A stretch of DNA of 64,000 nucleotides from positions 248,001 through 312,000 of the forward strand of contig NZ_JBFONT020000003.1 in assembly GCF_040779325.2 (NCBI RefSeq), given 5' to 3'. Of the stretch, positions 8,568 through 15,857 are shown piece by piece; position 1 is the first letter of the stretch, and each line of letters begins with the position of its first letter. The notes under the pieces are model-generated. The model saw nothing but the letters and a program-made list of their open reading frames with translations, made no database searches and was not told the origin of the DNA. The position numbers and the translations under genes are program-made. This stretch comes from Aestuariibius violaceus (GTDB lineage Bacteria > Pseudomonadota > Alphaproteobacteria > Rhodobacterales > Rhodobacteraceae).

Positions 8568-9380
8568 TTAGCTGCCGGTGAGCATCGCGTCGATCTTCGA
8601 TGACGGAGCGGTGCGGGTGAGCGGAGTGAAGTCACCCCCGAACATCGCCTCTGCCGCCTCGAGGATCGTGCGCTGGGTGGCCCGCGCGAGCGCCGAGCCG
8701 AGGGAGAGGCGGGCGACGCCGATTTCGGCATAGGCGCTGCGAGGTTCCTTCGCGAAGGCGCCGACGACGAGGGCGTTGACCGGGGCGTTCACGGCTGCGG
8801 TCAGGCGGGCGAGCGCGTCCATGTCGGGGGGCAGAGGGGCGTAGAGACAGTCGGCGCCCGCCTCCTCGAAAGCCTGCAGGCGCGCTGTTGCTTCGGCCTC
8901 ATCATAGGCGCCGGTCAGCAGGCCATCGGCGCGGGCGGTCAGGACGAAATCCTTGGGCAGCGCGCGGGCGGCTGCGGCGGCGGCGCGGATGCGCTCGACA
9001 GCCAAGGCGCGGTCGTAGGCGGATTGGTCAGGCAGGGCGGTGTCCTCGATGCAGATGCCCGCAAGCCCCGCCTCGGCGGCGAGGCGGACGGTTTCGGCAC
9101 AGATGTCCGGGGCCTCGCCAAAGCCGTTCTCGAAATCGCCCTGGACGGGGAGCGGCGTGGCGGCCGCGATGTCCTGAGCGTGGGCAAGGGCTTCGTCGCG
9201 GGTGACGGTACCGCCGTCTGGACGACCGAGGATATAGGCGAGCGCGGCTGACGAGGTGGCCAGCGCCTGTGCCCCCATCGCGGCCATGACCTTGGCGGTG
9301 CCCGCGTCCCAGACATTTACCATCAGGAAGGGGTCGCCGGGTACGTGCAGGGCGCGGAAGGTGGCTCCGATATCAGTCAT
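8568..9380 (-). CDS. isocitrate lyase/PEP mutase superfamily protein
   Basis: A 270-residue TIM-barrel protein of the PEP mutase/isocitrate lyase superfamily, cytosolic. Visible family features are NVWDAGTAKVMAAMGAQALATSS (in part), DFENGFGE with the metal-binding acid, GICIEDT, LTARADGLL, and the glycine-rich VARLSLGSALAR. It lacks the KKCGH loop of true isocitrate and methylisocitrate lyases. It belongs to the short PEP-mutase-like group, which includes oxaloacetate decarboxylases and uncharacterised C-C or P-C lyases. Its start codon overlaps the NIPSNAP stop by four bases, showing an operon. Confidence 0.85.
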   Translation of the reverse strand: MTDIGATFRALHVPGDPFLMVNVWDAGTAKVMAAMGAQALATSSAALAYILGRPDGGTVTRDEALAHAQDIAAATPLPVQGDFENGFGEAPDICAETVRLAAEAGLAGICIEDTALPDQSAYDRALAVERIRAAAAAARALPKDFVLTARADGLLTGAYDEAEATARLQAFEEAGADCLYAPLPPDMDALARLTAAVNAPVNALVVGAFAKEPRSAYAEIGVARLSLGSALARATQRTILEAAEAMFGGDFTPLTRTAPSSKIDAMLTGS

Positions 9381-9706
9381 GGGGTTGGTCCTTTGGCATG
9401 GGGCGTTGAGGCGAGGGTGTGGAAGGTGCGATCCTCGCGCAAGATGAATTTCTCGGACTGAGCAAAGGCGTAGTTTTCCTTTCCCAGCGAGTCGTCGCGG
9501 AGGCGGGCGCGGTAGGCCTCGTAGGCCGCAAGGCTGTCGATATGGTAGATGCCGTAGGCCAGGGTGGCAGAGCCTTCGTGGGGGGCGAAATAGCCGACGA
9601 GGTCGGCACCGCAGCGTGGGATCGCCTGGCCCCAGTTCTGGGCGTAGGTGCGGAAGGTGTCGGTCTTGGTCGGGTCGATCTGGTAGCGGATGATGCAGGT
9701 GAGCAT
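9377..9706 (-). CDS. NIPSNAP family protein
   Basis: A 109-residue dimeric alpha-beta barrel-like protein starting MLTCIIRYQIDPTKTDTF, with YFAPHEGSATLAYGIYHI and YEAYRARLRDD, all characteristic of small bacterial NIPSNAP proteins. The function is not established. The ATG at 9706 is preceded by a good ribosome binding site (AGGAG, six bases away). It heads the operon with the PEP mutase-like and SDR genes and is divergent from the ArsR-type gene, with only 69 bases between. Confidence 0.85.
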   Translation of the reverse strand: MLTCIIRYQIDPTKTDTFRTYAQNWGQAIPRCGADLVGYFAPHEGSATLAYGIYHIDSLAAYEAYRARLRDDSLGKENYAFAQSEKFILREDRTFHTLASTPHAKGPTP

Positions 9707-9749
9707 GGTGGGTCTCCTTTCGGGGTGGAGACTTAGCGGATTGTTCGGC

Positions 9750-9773
9750 TTCGATGGTTCGGTTATCATCGAA
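9750..9773. promoter_or_regulatory. candidate ArsR-type operator (inverted repeat)
   Basis: TTCGATG at 9750-9756 and CATCGAA at 9767-9773 form a perfect 7-base inverted repeat separated by 10 bases. The right arm ends two bases before the regulator start codon. The divergent layout of an ArsR-type gene and a short operon suggests this is the regulator's own operator, but no binding data exist. Confidence 0.5.
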
Positions 9774-9775
9774 CT

Positions 9776-10459
9776 ATGAAGGAAGGTCCTGATATTGCAA
9801 GGGTCGCAGCGCTGATCGGCGACCCCGCTCGTGCCAACATGCTGACGGCGCTGATGAGTGGGCGGGCCTTGACGGCGCGGGAACTGGCGGCGGAGGCGGG
9901 GGTGACGGCGCAGACGGCGAGTGCGCATCTGGGGAAGCTGGAGGAGGGTGGCATCGTCAGGGTGCAGCGGCAGGGGCGGCATAAATATGTGGCGCTGGCG
10001 GGGGACGAGGTCGCGGCGGTTCTGGAAGGGCTGATGGGGCTGGCCGCCGGGGCGGGGCATCTGCGGACGCGGCCGGGGCCGAAGGATGCGGCGCTGCGGG
10101 AGGCGCGGCGGTGCTACAACCATCTGGCGGGTGACCGGGGCGTTCAGATGTATGACGCGATGCGGCGGCGGGACTGGTTAACAGAAGATGAAGGGCTCGT
10201 GCTGAGCGAGGCGGGGCGGGGTTTCATTACGGATTTCGGTATTGATTTGAGAGCGTTAGAGGCGAAAGGTCCGCCGATCTGCCGGGATTGCCTCGACTGG
10301 AGCGAGCGGCGGGCGCATCTGGGTGGTCGGCTGGGGCGTGCGATGCTCGACCGGATGGAGGCTTTGGGCTGGCTGTCGCGGAGCTCTGAAAGCCGGGTGG
10401 TGCGGTTTTCCGACAATGGGCGGGTGGCGTTTGATGAAGCCTTTCCGGTTTCGCGATAA
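9776..10459 (+). CDS. ArsR-type winged-helix transcriptional regulator
   Basis: A 227-residue DNA-binding protein. The winged helix-turn-helix occupies residues about 8-75: ALIGDPARANMLTAL, then the recognition helix TAQTASAHLGKLEEGGIV and the wing QRQGRHKYVAL. The C-terminal 140 residues include ICRDCLDWSERRAHLGG, a conserved cysteine pair with a Leu/Arg-rich helix found in long ArsR-like regulators. It lacks the classical ELCVCDL metal box. It is likely to control the divergent NIPSNAP/PEP mutase-like/SDR operon. Confidence 0.85.
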   Translation: MKEGPDIARVAALIGDPARANMLTALMSGRALTARELAAEAGVTAQTASAHLGKLEEGGIVRVQRQGRHKYVALAGDEVAAVLEGLMGLAAGAGHLRTRPGPKDAALREARRCYNHLAGDRGVQMYDAMRRRDWLTEDEGLVLSEAGRGFITDFGIDLRALEAKGPPICRDCLDWSERRAHLGGRLGRAMLDRMEALGWLSRSSESRVVRFSDNGRVAFDEAFPVSR

Positions 10460-10460
10460 G

Positions 10461-10940
10461 TCAGCCGGCCTTCTGCCACTCCCCCCTTAACAGGCCGTAA
10501 AGCGCAAGATCGGCGTGGTCGCCTGTGCGGCGGGGCCAGTGGGCGCGCAGGGTGCCCTCGTGGGTGAAGCCGGATTTCTCGTAGGCGCGGCGGGCGCGGG
10601 GGTTGTCCGTGGCGACGTCGAGCCAGAGCTTGTGGGCGCCAAGCGTCTGGAAGACATGGGTTTTCATGTCCTCGATGAAGCGGGTGCCGCGGCCTTCGCC
10701 CGGGTTGGCGACCGCGAGGCGGAGCAGTTCGATGACGGTCTTCTTGGTTTCGATTCCGCGCAGGATGCAGAAGCCTTCGGGCGCGCCGTGATCCTCCCAG
10801 ATCAGGAGTTGTTCGTCGCCACCCTGGAGCAGCCCGGTCAGCCTTTCAGGGCTGTCTTCAGCGACGAAGGCGCGGTTTTCGGGCCGCTGCTGGAGCACCG
10901 TGATGAAGGGCAGATCGGCTTTTGTCGCGGGACGGATCAT
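10461..10940 (-). CDS. GNAT family N-acetyltransferase
   Basis: A 159-residue acetyltransferase. Motif A, which binds acetyl-CoA, is read as VANPGEGRGTRFIEDM; the motif B region is LWLDVATDNPRARRAYEKSGF, as in RimJ/RimL-like GNATs. The acceptor substrate is unknown. It overlaps the purL stop by four bases and so probably rides on the purL transcript. It converges on the ArsR-type gene with one base between stops. Confidence 0.85.
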   Translation of the reverse strand: MIRPATKADLPFITVLQQRPENRAFVAEDSPERLTGLLQGGDEQLLIWEDHGAPEGFCILRGIETKKTVIELLRLAVANPGEGRGTRFIEDMKTHVFQTLGAHKLWLDVATDNPRARRAYEKSGFTHEGTLRAHWPRRTGDHADLALYGLLRGEWQKAG

Positions 10941-13111
10941 GAGAGGCCAAGGGTGTTTTTCAGAGCGTTTTCAAAGAGATCCGTAAGCTCTGTCAGCGGT
11001 GCAGAGTCTTCGCCGAACATGATGGCGTCGCCGCCGACCTTGCCGATCATCGTGAGCGGGATGTCGGCCTTGCCTGCGGCGATCAGCAGGGCTTCGGCGC
11101 AGTCGAAATTGACCGAGAGGAGGTAGCGGCCCTGATCCTCGCCGAAGAGCGCCGGGATCGCGGCTTCGTCGATCTGGAGACCTGTGCCCGCCTCAGTGGC
11201 CAGCTCGAAGGCGGCGAGCGCGAGGCCACCGTCGGAGAGGTCGGTGCAGACGCGGATCATCGAGACATTTTCACGAATGAAATCAGCGTGTTGCTTTTCC
11301 TTCTCGAGGTCGACCGGGGGCGGCGGACCGGCCTCGTCGCCGAGCGTTGCAAGCAGGGCGGACTGGCTGAGATGGCTGCCCGGATCGCCGAGGAGGAGGA
11401 GGACGTGCCCCTCGCGGGCGGTGCCGTCGATGAGGGTGTCGGGGTCTTCGATCAGGCCCACGGCGCCGATGGTGGGCGTGGGCAGGATGGGCTGGCCGTC
11501 GGTTTCGTTGTAGAGCGAGACGTTTCCGGAAACGATGGGCATATTCAAGGACTTACAGGCCTCTCCTATACCTTTGACGGCGCCGACGAACTGGCCCATG
11601 ATCTCGGGCTTTTCGGGGTTGCCGAAGTTCAGGTTGTCGGTGGTGGCGAGCGGCGTGGCGCCGGTGGCGGAGAGGTTTCGGTAGGCCTCGGCCACCGCCT
11701 GCTTGCCGCCTTCGACGGGATTTGCCTTTACATATCGGGGGATTACGTCGGAGGTGAAGGCGATGATCTTGTCTGTTCCGTGGACGCGGACGAGGCCCGC
11801 GCCGCGGCTGGGCGGGCGGATCGTGTCGCCCATGACAGTCTGGTCGTATTGCTGCCAGATCCAGCGCTTGGACGCGTGGTTGGGATCGGAGAGAAGCCGC
11901 TTGAGGGCCTCGATCGGGCCGAGATTTGCGATGGCGGCATCGGGTCGGCTTTCTGTCGGACTTTCGTCGGACAAGATGTAGGGCCGATCATATTCCGGAG
12001 CCTCGCCTGACAAGGCTTTCAAGGGCAGATCGGCCTTCGTCTCGTATTCGTGGACAACGATAAATCGGTCTTCGCTTATGGTTTCGCCGACAATGGCGAA
12101 GTCGAGATCCCACTTGTCGAAGACCGCCTTGGCTTCCGCCTCTTTCGCCGGATCGAGGACCATCAGCATCCGTTCCTGCGATTCGGAGAGCATCATCTCG
12201 TAGGCGGTCATGCCGTCCTCGCGGACCGGCACCTTGTCGAGATCGAGGCGGATGCCGAGATTGCCCTTGTCGCCCATCTCGACCGCCGAGCAGGTGAGGC
12301 CTGCGGCGCCCATGTCCTGGATCGAGATGACGGCGCCGGTTTCCATCAGTTCGAGGCACGCCTCCATCAGGCGCTTTTCGGTGAAGGGGTCGCCGACCTG
12401 AACGGTGGGGCGTTTCTCTTCGATCGTGTCGTCGAATTCGGCCGACGCCATGGTGGCACCGCCGACGCCGTCGCGGCCGGTCTTGGCGCCGAGATAGACG
12501 ACGGGGCGGCCGATGCCGGAGGCGGCGGAGTAGAAGATCTTGTCGGCGTCCGCGAGGCCCGCGGCGAAGGCGTTGACGAGGCAGTTGCCGTTATAGGCCG
12601 GGTGGAAGCGGGTTTCGCCACCCACGGTCGGCACACCGAAGGCATTGCCGTAGCCGCCGATGCCGGCTGCGACACCTGCCACGAGGGATTTGGTCTTGGG
12701 GTGCGACGGCTCGCCGAAGCTGAGCGCGTTCATCGCGGCGATGGGGCGGGCGCCCATGGTGAACACGTCGCGGAGGATGCCGCCGACGCCGGTCGCGGCC
12801 CCCTGGTAGGGTTCGATGTAGGAGGGGTGGTTGTGGCTTTCCATCTTGAAGACAAGCGCCTGGCCGTCGCCGATATCGACGACGCCCGCGTTTTCGCCGG
12901 GGCCGCAGATGACCTGCGGGCCGGTGGTGGGCAGGGTGCGGAGCCACTTTTTGGAGGACTTGTAGGAACAGTGTTCGTTCCACATGGCCGAGACGATGCC
13001 AAGCTCGGTGAAGGTCGGTTCGCGGCCCAGAAGCGCGAGGAGGTGGTCGTATTCGTCGGGCTTGAGGCCGTGGGCCTCGACCAGGTCGGGGGTGATTTCG
13101 GGCTCTGGCAT
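10937..13111 (-). CDS. purL: phosphoribosylformylglycinamidine synthase subunit PurL
   Basis: The 724-residue small-type PurL catalyses the ATP-dependent amidation of FGAR to FGAM in purine synthesis, working with PurS and PurQ. Visible features: the N-terminal EPTFTELGIVSAMWNEHCSYK (in part) with the catalytic His, GPGENAGVVDIGDG, FKMESHNHPS, and GDPFTEKRLMEACLEL. The length is right for the three-subunit form, not the 1300-residue fused form. purS and purQ are not in this window. The downstream acetyltransferase overlaps by four bases. Confidence 0.96.
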   Translation of the reverse strand: MPEPEITPDLVEAHGLKPDEYDHLLALLGREPTFTELGIVSAMWNEHCSYKSSKKWLRTLPTTGPQVICGPGENAGVVDIGDGQALVFKMESHNHPSYIEPYQGAATGVGGILRDVFTMGARPIAAMNALSFGEPSHPKTKSLVAGVAAGIGGYGNAFGVPTVGGETRFHPAYNGNCLVNAFAAGLADADKIFYSAASGIGRPVVYLGAKTGRDGVGGATMASAEFDDTIEEKRPTVQVGDPFTEKRLMEACLELMETGAVISIQDMGAAGLTCSAVEMGDKGNLGIRLDLDKVPVREDGMTAYEMMLSESQERMLMVLDPAKEAEAKAVFDKWDLDFAIVGETISEDRFIVVHEYETKADLPLKALSGEAPEYDRPYILSDESPTESRPDAAIANLGPIEALKRLLSDPNHASKRWIWQQYDQTVMGDTIRPPSRGAGLVRVHGTDKIIAFTSDVIPRYVKANPVEGGKQAVAEAYRNLSATGATPLATTDNLNFGNPEKPEIMGQFVGAVKGIGEACKSLNMPIVSGNVSLYNETDGQPILPTPTIGAVGLIEDPDTLIDGTAREGHVLLLLGDPGSHLSQSALLATLGDEAGPPPPVDLEKEKQHADFIRENVSMIRVCTDLSDGGLALAAFELATEAGTGLQIDEAAIPALFGEDQGRYLLSVNFDCAEALLIAAGKADIPLTMIGKVGGDAIMFGEDSAPLTELTDLFENALKNTLGLS

Positions 13112-13284
13112 CTTTGTCCTCGCAGCGTTGCGGCTTTCTAGTCGCGAGCGCGCAAAGGGGAAAGGGGAGGGTTTACGCGGGCGTGAATTAACGTCAGGGT
13201 TGCGCCAGGAAGCTGGAGAGACCGATGGCTGCGATCATGCGTGTGCATGGTGTGTGTCAGGTAACCCGGGGTTGGGTGGAAACG

Positions 13285-14361
13285 ATGGTGCGGACGGACG
13301 GCGAGGGAATCGTCGGCCTGTTGCGCCGTGCTGCCCGGGTGGTTCGGCGGCGTCGGATCCGGCGGACGATTTCTTTGGTCTTTTTGCTTGCGATGGCGCT
13401 GCCGGTCGCGGCGCGGTCGTCCTTTGACGAGGCGGTGGCCCTTTGGCTGGAAGGCAACGACGCAGACAGCCTGCCGCAGCTGGCGGAGTTTGCGCAGGAC
13501 GGGCATCCGATGGCGCGGATTCTTCTGGCGCGGATCGAGACGACCGATCGCGGGCCGTCGCCCTACCGGCTGGGCCTGTCGCGGGAAGAGTCGCGGGCGC
13601 TGTTCCGGGACACGTCGAACGGGCACCGGTTCGGGCAGAGCTGGCTGGTGCCACTGGCCGATGATGGCGATCCGCTGGCGCGGGCACTGATGAGGGCGGG
13701 GCGGCCGGAACCTCAACCGGAGGTGATCGAGCGGCTGGTCTCGCTGGGCGAACCGGAGGCGGCGGCGCATGCGACGCGGATGGTTGCGATCTACGGAAGC
13801 CCCGAGATGAAGGCGCGACTGAAGAGCAGCAAAGTGGTTCAGGACGAGCTGGCGCCGTATTTCGACTATCTCGATGCGCGGCCGGAGCCGCAGGGGGCGG
13901 GGCTGGCCGCATTGCGCAAGATCGCGGGAGAGCGGCTGGATTCGCGTGATCCGGACGTGCGGGCGTTTTCCGGGATCGTTGCGCTGGGTTACGGGTTTGG
14001 CGATCCGACGGCCGATGGTGCCTTGCGGGAGACGATCGAGGATTGGGTGCTGACCGATCAGGCGGCGCAGCCGATCGCGGATCTGTGCCGGGAGGCCTGC
14101 CCGGGAGAGGCCGCGGCCTGCGGGTTCACGATGTTCGCGTTGACGGGCGGGTATTACGAGGTAATCCGCCTCGATTCGCCGCTCGAGACGGTCATTCCGC
14201 AGGAGCGCTTTCTGGACAGCCCCCGGGCGCGGCTGATGGCGCTGCGGCGGGCCGCGATGGCGAAGGACGAGACGAATGCCTTCCGGGCCAGCCGCGAAGA
14301 GATCGCGGAGATCAGTGCCTGCGCGGCCGATCTGATCATGGAGACGCGGGCGGAGTATTGA
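13285..14361 (+). CDS. exported hypothetical protein with helical repeats
   Basis: A 358-residue protein not assigned to a known function. After a strongly basic stretch (RRRRIRR) comes a hydrophobic segment, ISLVFLLAMALPVAA, that looks like a signal peptide. The mature part begins SSFDEAVALWLEGNDADSL, similar in feel to Sel1/TPR-type helical repeats (ALWLEG, GHPMARILLARIE, GDPLARALM), but degenerate. Several cysteines near residues 290-305 could pair in the periplasm. ATG at 13285 has GGTGGA just upstream; an ATG at 13225 would add 20 residues. It is divergent from purL. Confidence 0.65.
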   Translation: MVRTDGEGIVGLLRRAARVVRRRRIRRTISLVFLLAMALPVAARSSFDEAVALWLEGNDADSLPQLAEFAQDGHPMARILLARIETTDRGPSPYRLGLSREESRALFRDTSNGHRFGQSWLVPLADDGDPLARALMRAGRPEPQPEVIERLVSLGEPEAAAHATRMVAIYGSPEMKARLKSSKVVQDELAPYFDYLDARPEPQGAGLAALRKIAGERLDSRDPDVRAFSGIVALGYGFGDPTADGALRETIEDWVLTDQAAQPIADLCREACPGEAAACGFTMFALTGGYYEVIRLDSPLETVIPQERFLDSPRARLMALRRAAMAKDETNAFRASREEIAEISACAADLIMETRAEY

Positions 14362-14415
14362 GCGAGGCGTGTCGGCACGGCATGACTGGCGGTTAGGTGG
14401 TCGTTTTGGTCGAGT

Positions 14416-14560
14416 GCCGGGCGAGCGCCTGACCGGGGGCTGGCGCCGCCGACGATCGTACAACGCACTTTATGGCAGCCAAGCTCGTCCCTCGGATTGT
14501 ACGGGCAGTGCTTCGATCCCAAAGCGCCAGACCGCCGGGCCGGTCAGGCGCTCGCCCGGC
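14416..14560. repeat. MITE-like inverted repeat, 21-base perfect termini
   Basis: Positions 14416-14436 and 14540-14560 are exact reverse complements over 21 bases. Inside, TGGCGC (14441-14446) pairs with GCGCCA (14524-14529), and GTACAA pairs with TTGTAC. The whole 145 bases could fold into one long imperfect hairpin. No coding capacity or clear target duplication is seen. This suits a MITE or a family of intergenic repeats. Confidence 0.6.
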
Positions 14561-14625
14561 GCGGCGGTGCCGCTTGATTCCGGGCGGGGTGGCGCCTTTG
14601 GTGATCGCGTTCCAGAGCTTCGGAC

Positions 14626-14651
14626 AAAAAAAGCCGGGCACGAGGCCCGGC
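14626..14651 (-). terminator. Rho-independent terminator
   Basis: Read on the minus strand: GCCGGGC, a 5-base loop, GCCCGGC, then seven T. A perfect 7-base GC stem with a T tract is a confident intrinsic terminator. It lies 160 bases beyond the LysR gene stop. Confidence 0.8.
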
Positions 14652-14700
14652 GAAGTCCAACAGGGAGGTATGAAGTCACGGCACTAGACCGCGCCTTCGC
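14626..14700 (-). ncRNA. candidate small RNA with terminator
   Basis: On the minus strand a promoter-like pair (TTGATC at 14733-14728, then 17 bases, then TAGGTC) is followed by about 75 bases ending in a strong Rho-independent terminator. The would-be RNA carries an unpaired-looking CCTCCC motif, an anti-Shine-Dalgarno type sequence common in regulatory RNAs of this group. It could instead be the far 3' end of the LysR-gene transcript. There is no direct evidence of expression. Confidence 0.35.
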
Positions 14701-14735
14701 TTACCGACCTATGCTTGTGGTTAACGCGGATCAAG

Positions 14736-14750
14736 ACCGAACTGTTCGGT
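14736..14750. promoter_or_regulatory. 15-base palindromic operator candidate
   Basis: ACCGAACTGTTCGGT is a perfect palindrome with 7-base arms around a single central base. It lies just upstream of the -35-like TTGATC of the putative small RNA. The form resembles TetR-type operators, but the protein that reads it is unknown. Confidence 0.45.
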
Positions 14751-14811
14751 TTGGAAACAATGCGGCCATGCGTTGCGCGCATGGCTCACTTTTGGGCCTG
14801 TCGCGGGAGAA

Positions 14812-15711
14812 TCAGGCGATGAGGCGCGTGTTGCGCCGGGTTTCCTGAATTTCCTCCTGTACGAAATCGCGGAACGCGGCGATGCGTTTCGACTGCCTGA
14901 GCTCTTCGGGATAGGCCAGGAAGACGGGGACGTCTCCGGAGGTGATGTCGGGCAGGACGCGGACGAGGTCGGGGAAATCCTCGACCACGTAATCGGGCAG
15001 GATGCCGACGCCAAGCTTGTTCAGGACCGCCTGAAGGACGCCGAAATAGTTGTTGACGGTCAGGAGGCTGGGCACCTCGTAGGTGAGCAGATGCTCGACA
15101 AGCGCCTTGCCTGCCGCGACCTGGAAGGAATTCGGGTTCTGGCAGATCAGGCGATGGTTCACGAGCTGCTCGATCGTCTCGAGCGGGGGCGCCGAGGCGA
15201 GGTAGTCGGGCGCCGCATAAAGCTGCATCCGGACGGTCATCAGGCGCTTGCGGATGAGGTCGGCCTGGGACGGTTCCTTCATGCGGATGGCCACGTCGGC
15301 CTCGCGCATGGGCAGGTCGAGCACGCGTTCCTCGAGCATCAGGTCGATCTTGAGGTCGGGATACTGTGCGTAGAGCTTGGACAGGCGCGGGGCGAGCCAG
15401 ATGGTGCCGAAGCCGGTCGTCGTGGTGACCTTGAGCTCGCCGAACACCTCCTCCTCGCTGTCGCGGATGCGGGCGGAGGCGGCCTCGAGCCGTTTGTTCA
15501 TCGATTTGGTGGCATCGAACAGCAGCTCGCCCTGTTCGGTGAGAATCAGGCCGCGGGCATGGCGGTGGAAGAGCGTGGTGTTCAACGTCTCCTCCAGCGC
15601 GCGGATCTGGCGGGAGACGGCGGATTGCGACAGGTGCAGGGTATCCCCCGCATGGGTGAGGCTGCCGGCATCGGCGACGGCGTGGAAGATTCTGAGCTTG
15701 TCCCAATCCAT
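14812..15711 (-). CDS. LysR family transcriptional regulator
   Basis: A 299-residue LysR-type regulator. The helix-turn-helix lies at residues about 3-62 (LRIFHAVADAGSLTHAGDTL in part, then SQSAVSRQIRALEE), followed by the linker helix and an effector-binding domain with GVGILPDYVVED. It starts MDWDKLRIFHAV at 15711; an ATG at 15744 would add 11 residues. It is divergent from the indolepyruvate oxidoreductase gene and a T-N11-A dyad lies between them, so it probably regulates that gene and itself. The ligand may be an aryl-pyruvate or aromatic amino acid, which is inference. Confidence 0.9.
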   Translation of the reverse strand: MDWDKLRIFHAVADAGSLTHAGDTLHLSQSAVSRQIRALEETLNTTLFHRHARGLILTEQGELLFDATKSMNKRLEAASARIRDSEEEVFGELKVTTTTGFGTIWLAPRLSKLYAQYPDLKIDLMLEERVLDLPMREADVAIRMKEPSQADLIRKRLMTVRMQLYAAPDYLASAPPLETIEQLVNHRLICQNPNSFQVAAGKALVEHLLTYEVPSLLTVNNYFGVLQAVLNKLGVGILPDYVVEDFPDLVRVLPDITSGDVPVFLAYPEELRQSKRIAAFRDFVQEEIQETRRNTRLIA

Positions 15712-15807
15712 GGGGCGCATCCTTTCGCGGCTGGCGCGCAGCATAGGGTGTCCGCGGGCCCTCGTGTAGGGGTGGTCACGGCAGCATGTCGCGCATAAAT
15801 GATTTGG

Positions 15808-15828
15808 TAGGTCAGGATTTGTGACCTA
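15808..15828. promoter_or_regulatory. LysR-type box (T-N11-A dyad)
   Basis: TAGGTCA at 15808-15814 and TGACCTA at 15822-15828 are perfect inverted arms around 7 bases. The inner T and A fit the T-N11-A rule for LysR operators. It sits 30 bases upstream of the oxidoreductase ATG, close enough to overlap its promoter. Confidence 0.6.
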
Positions 15829-15857
15829 TATTGGAGCGAAAATCGGGAGGTGTTGCC

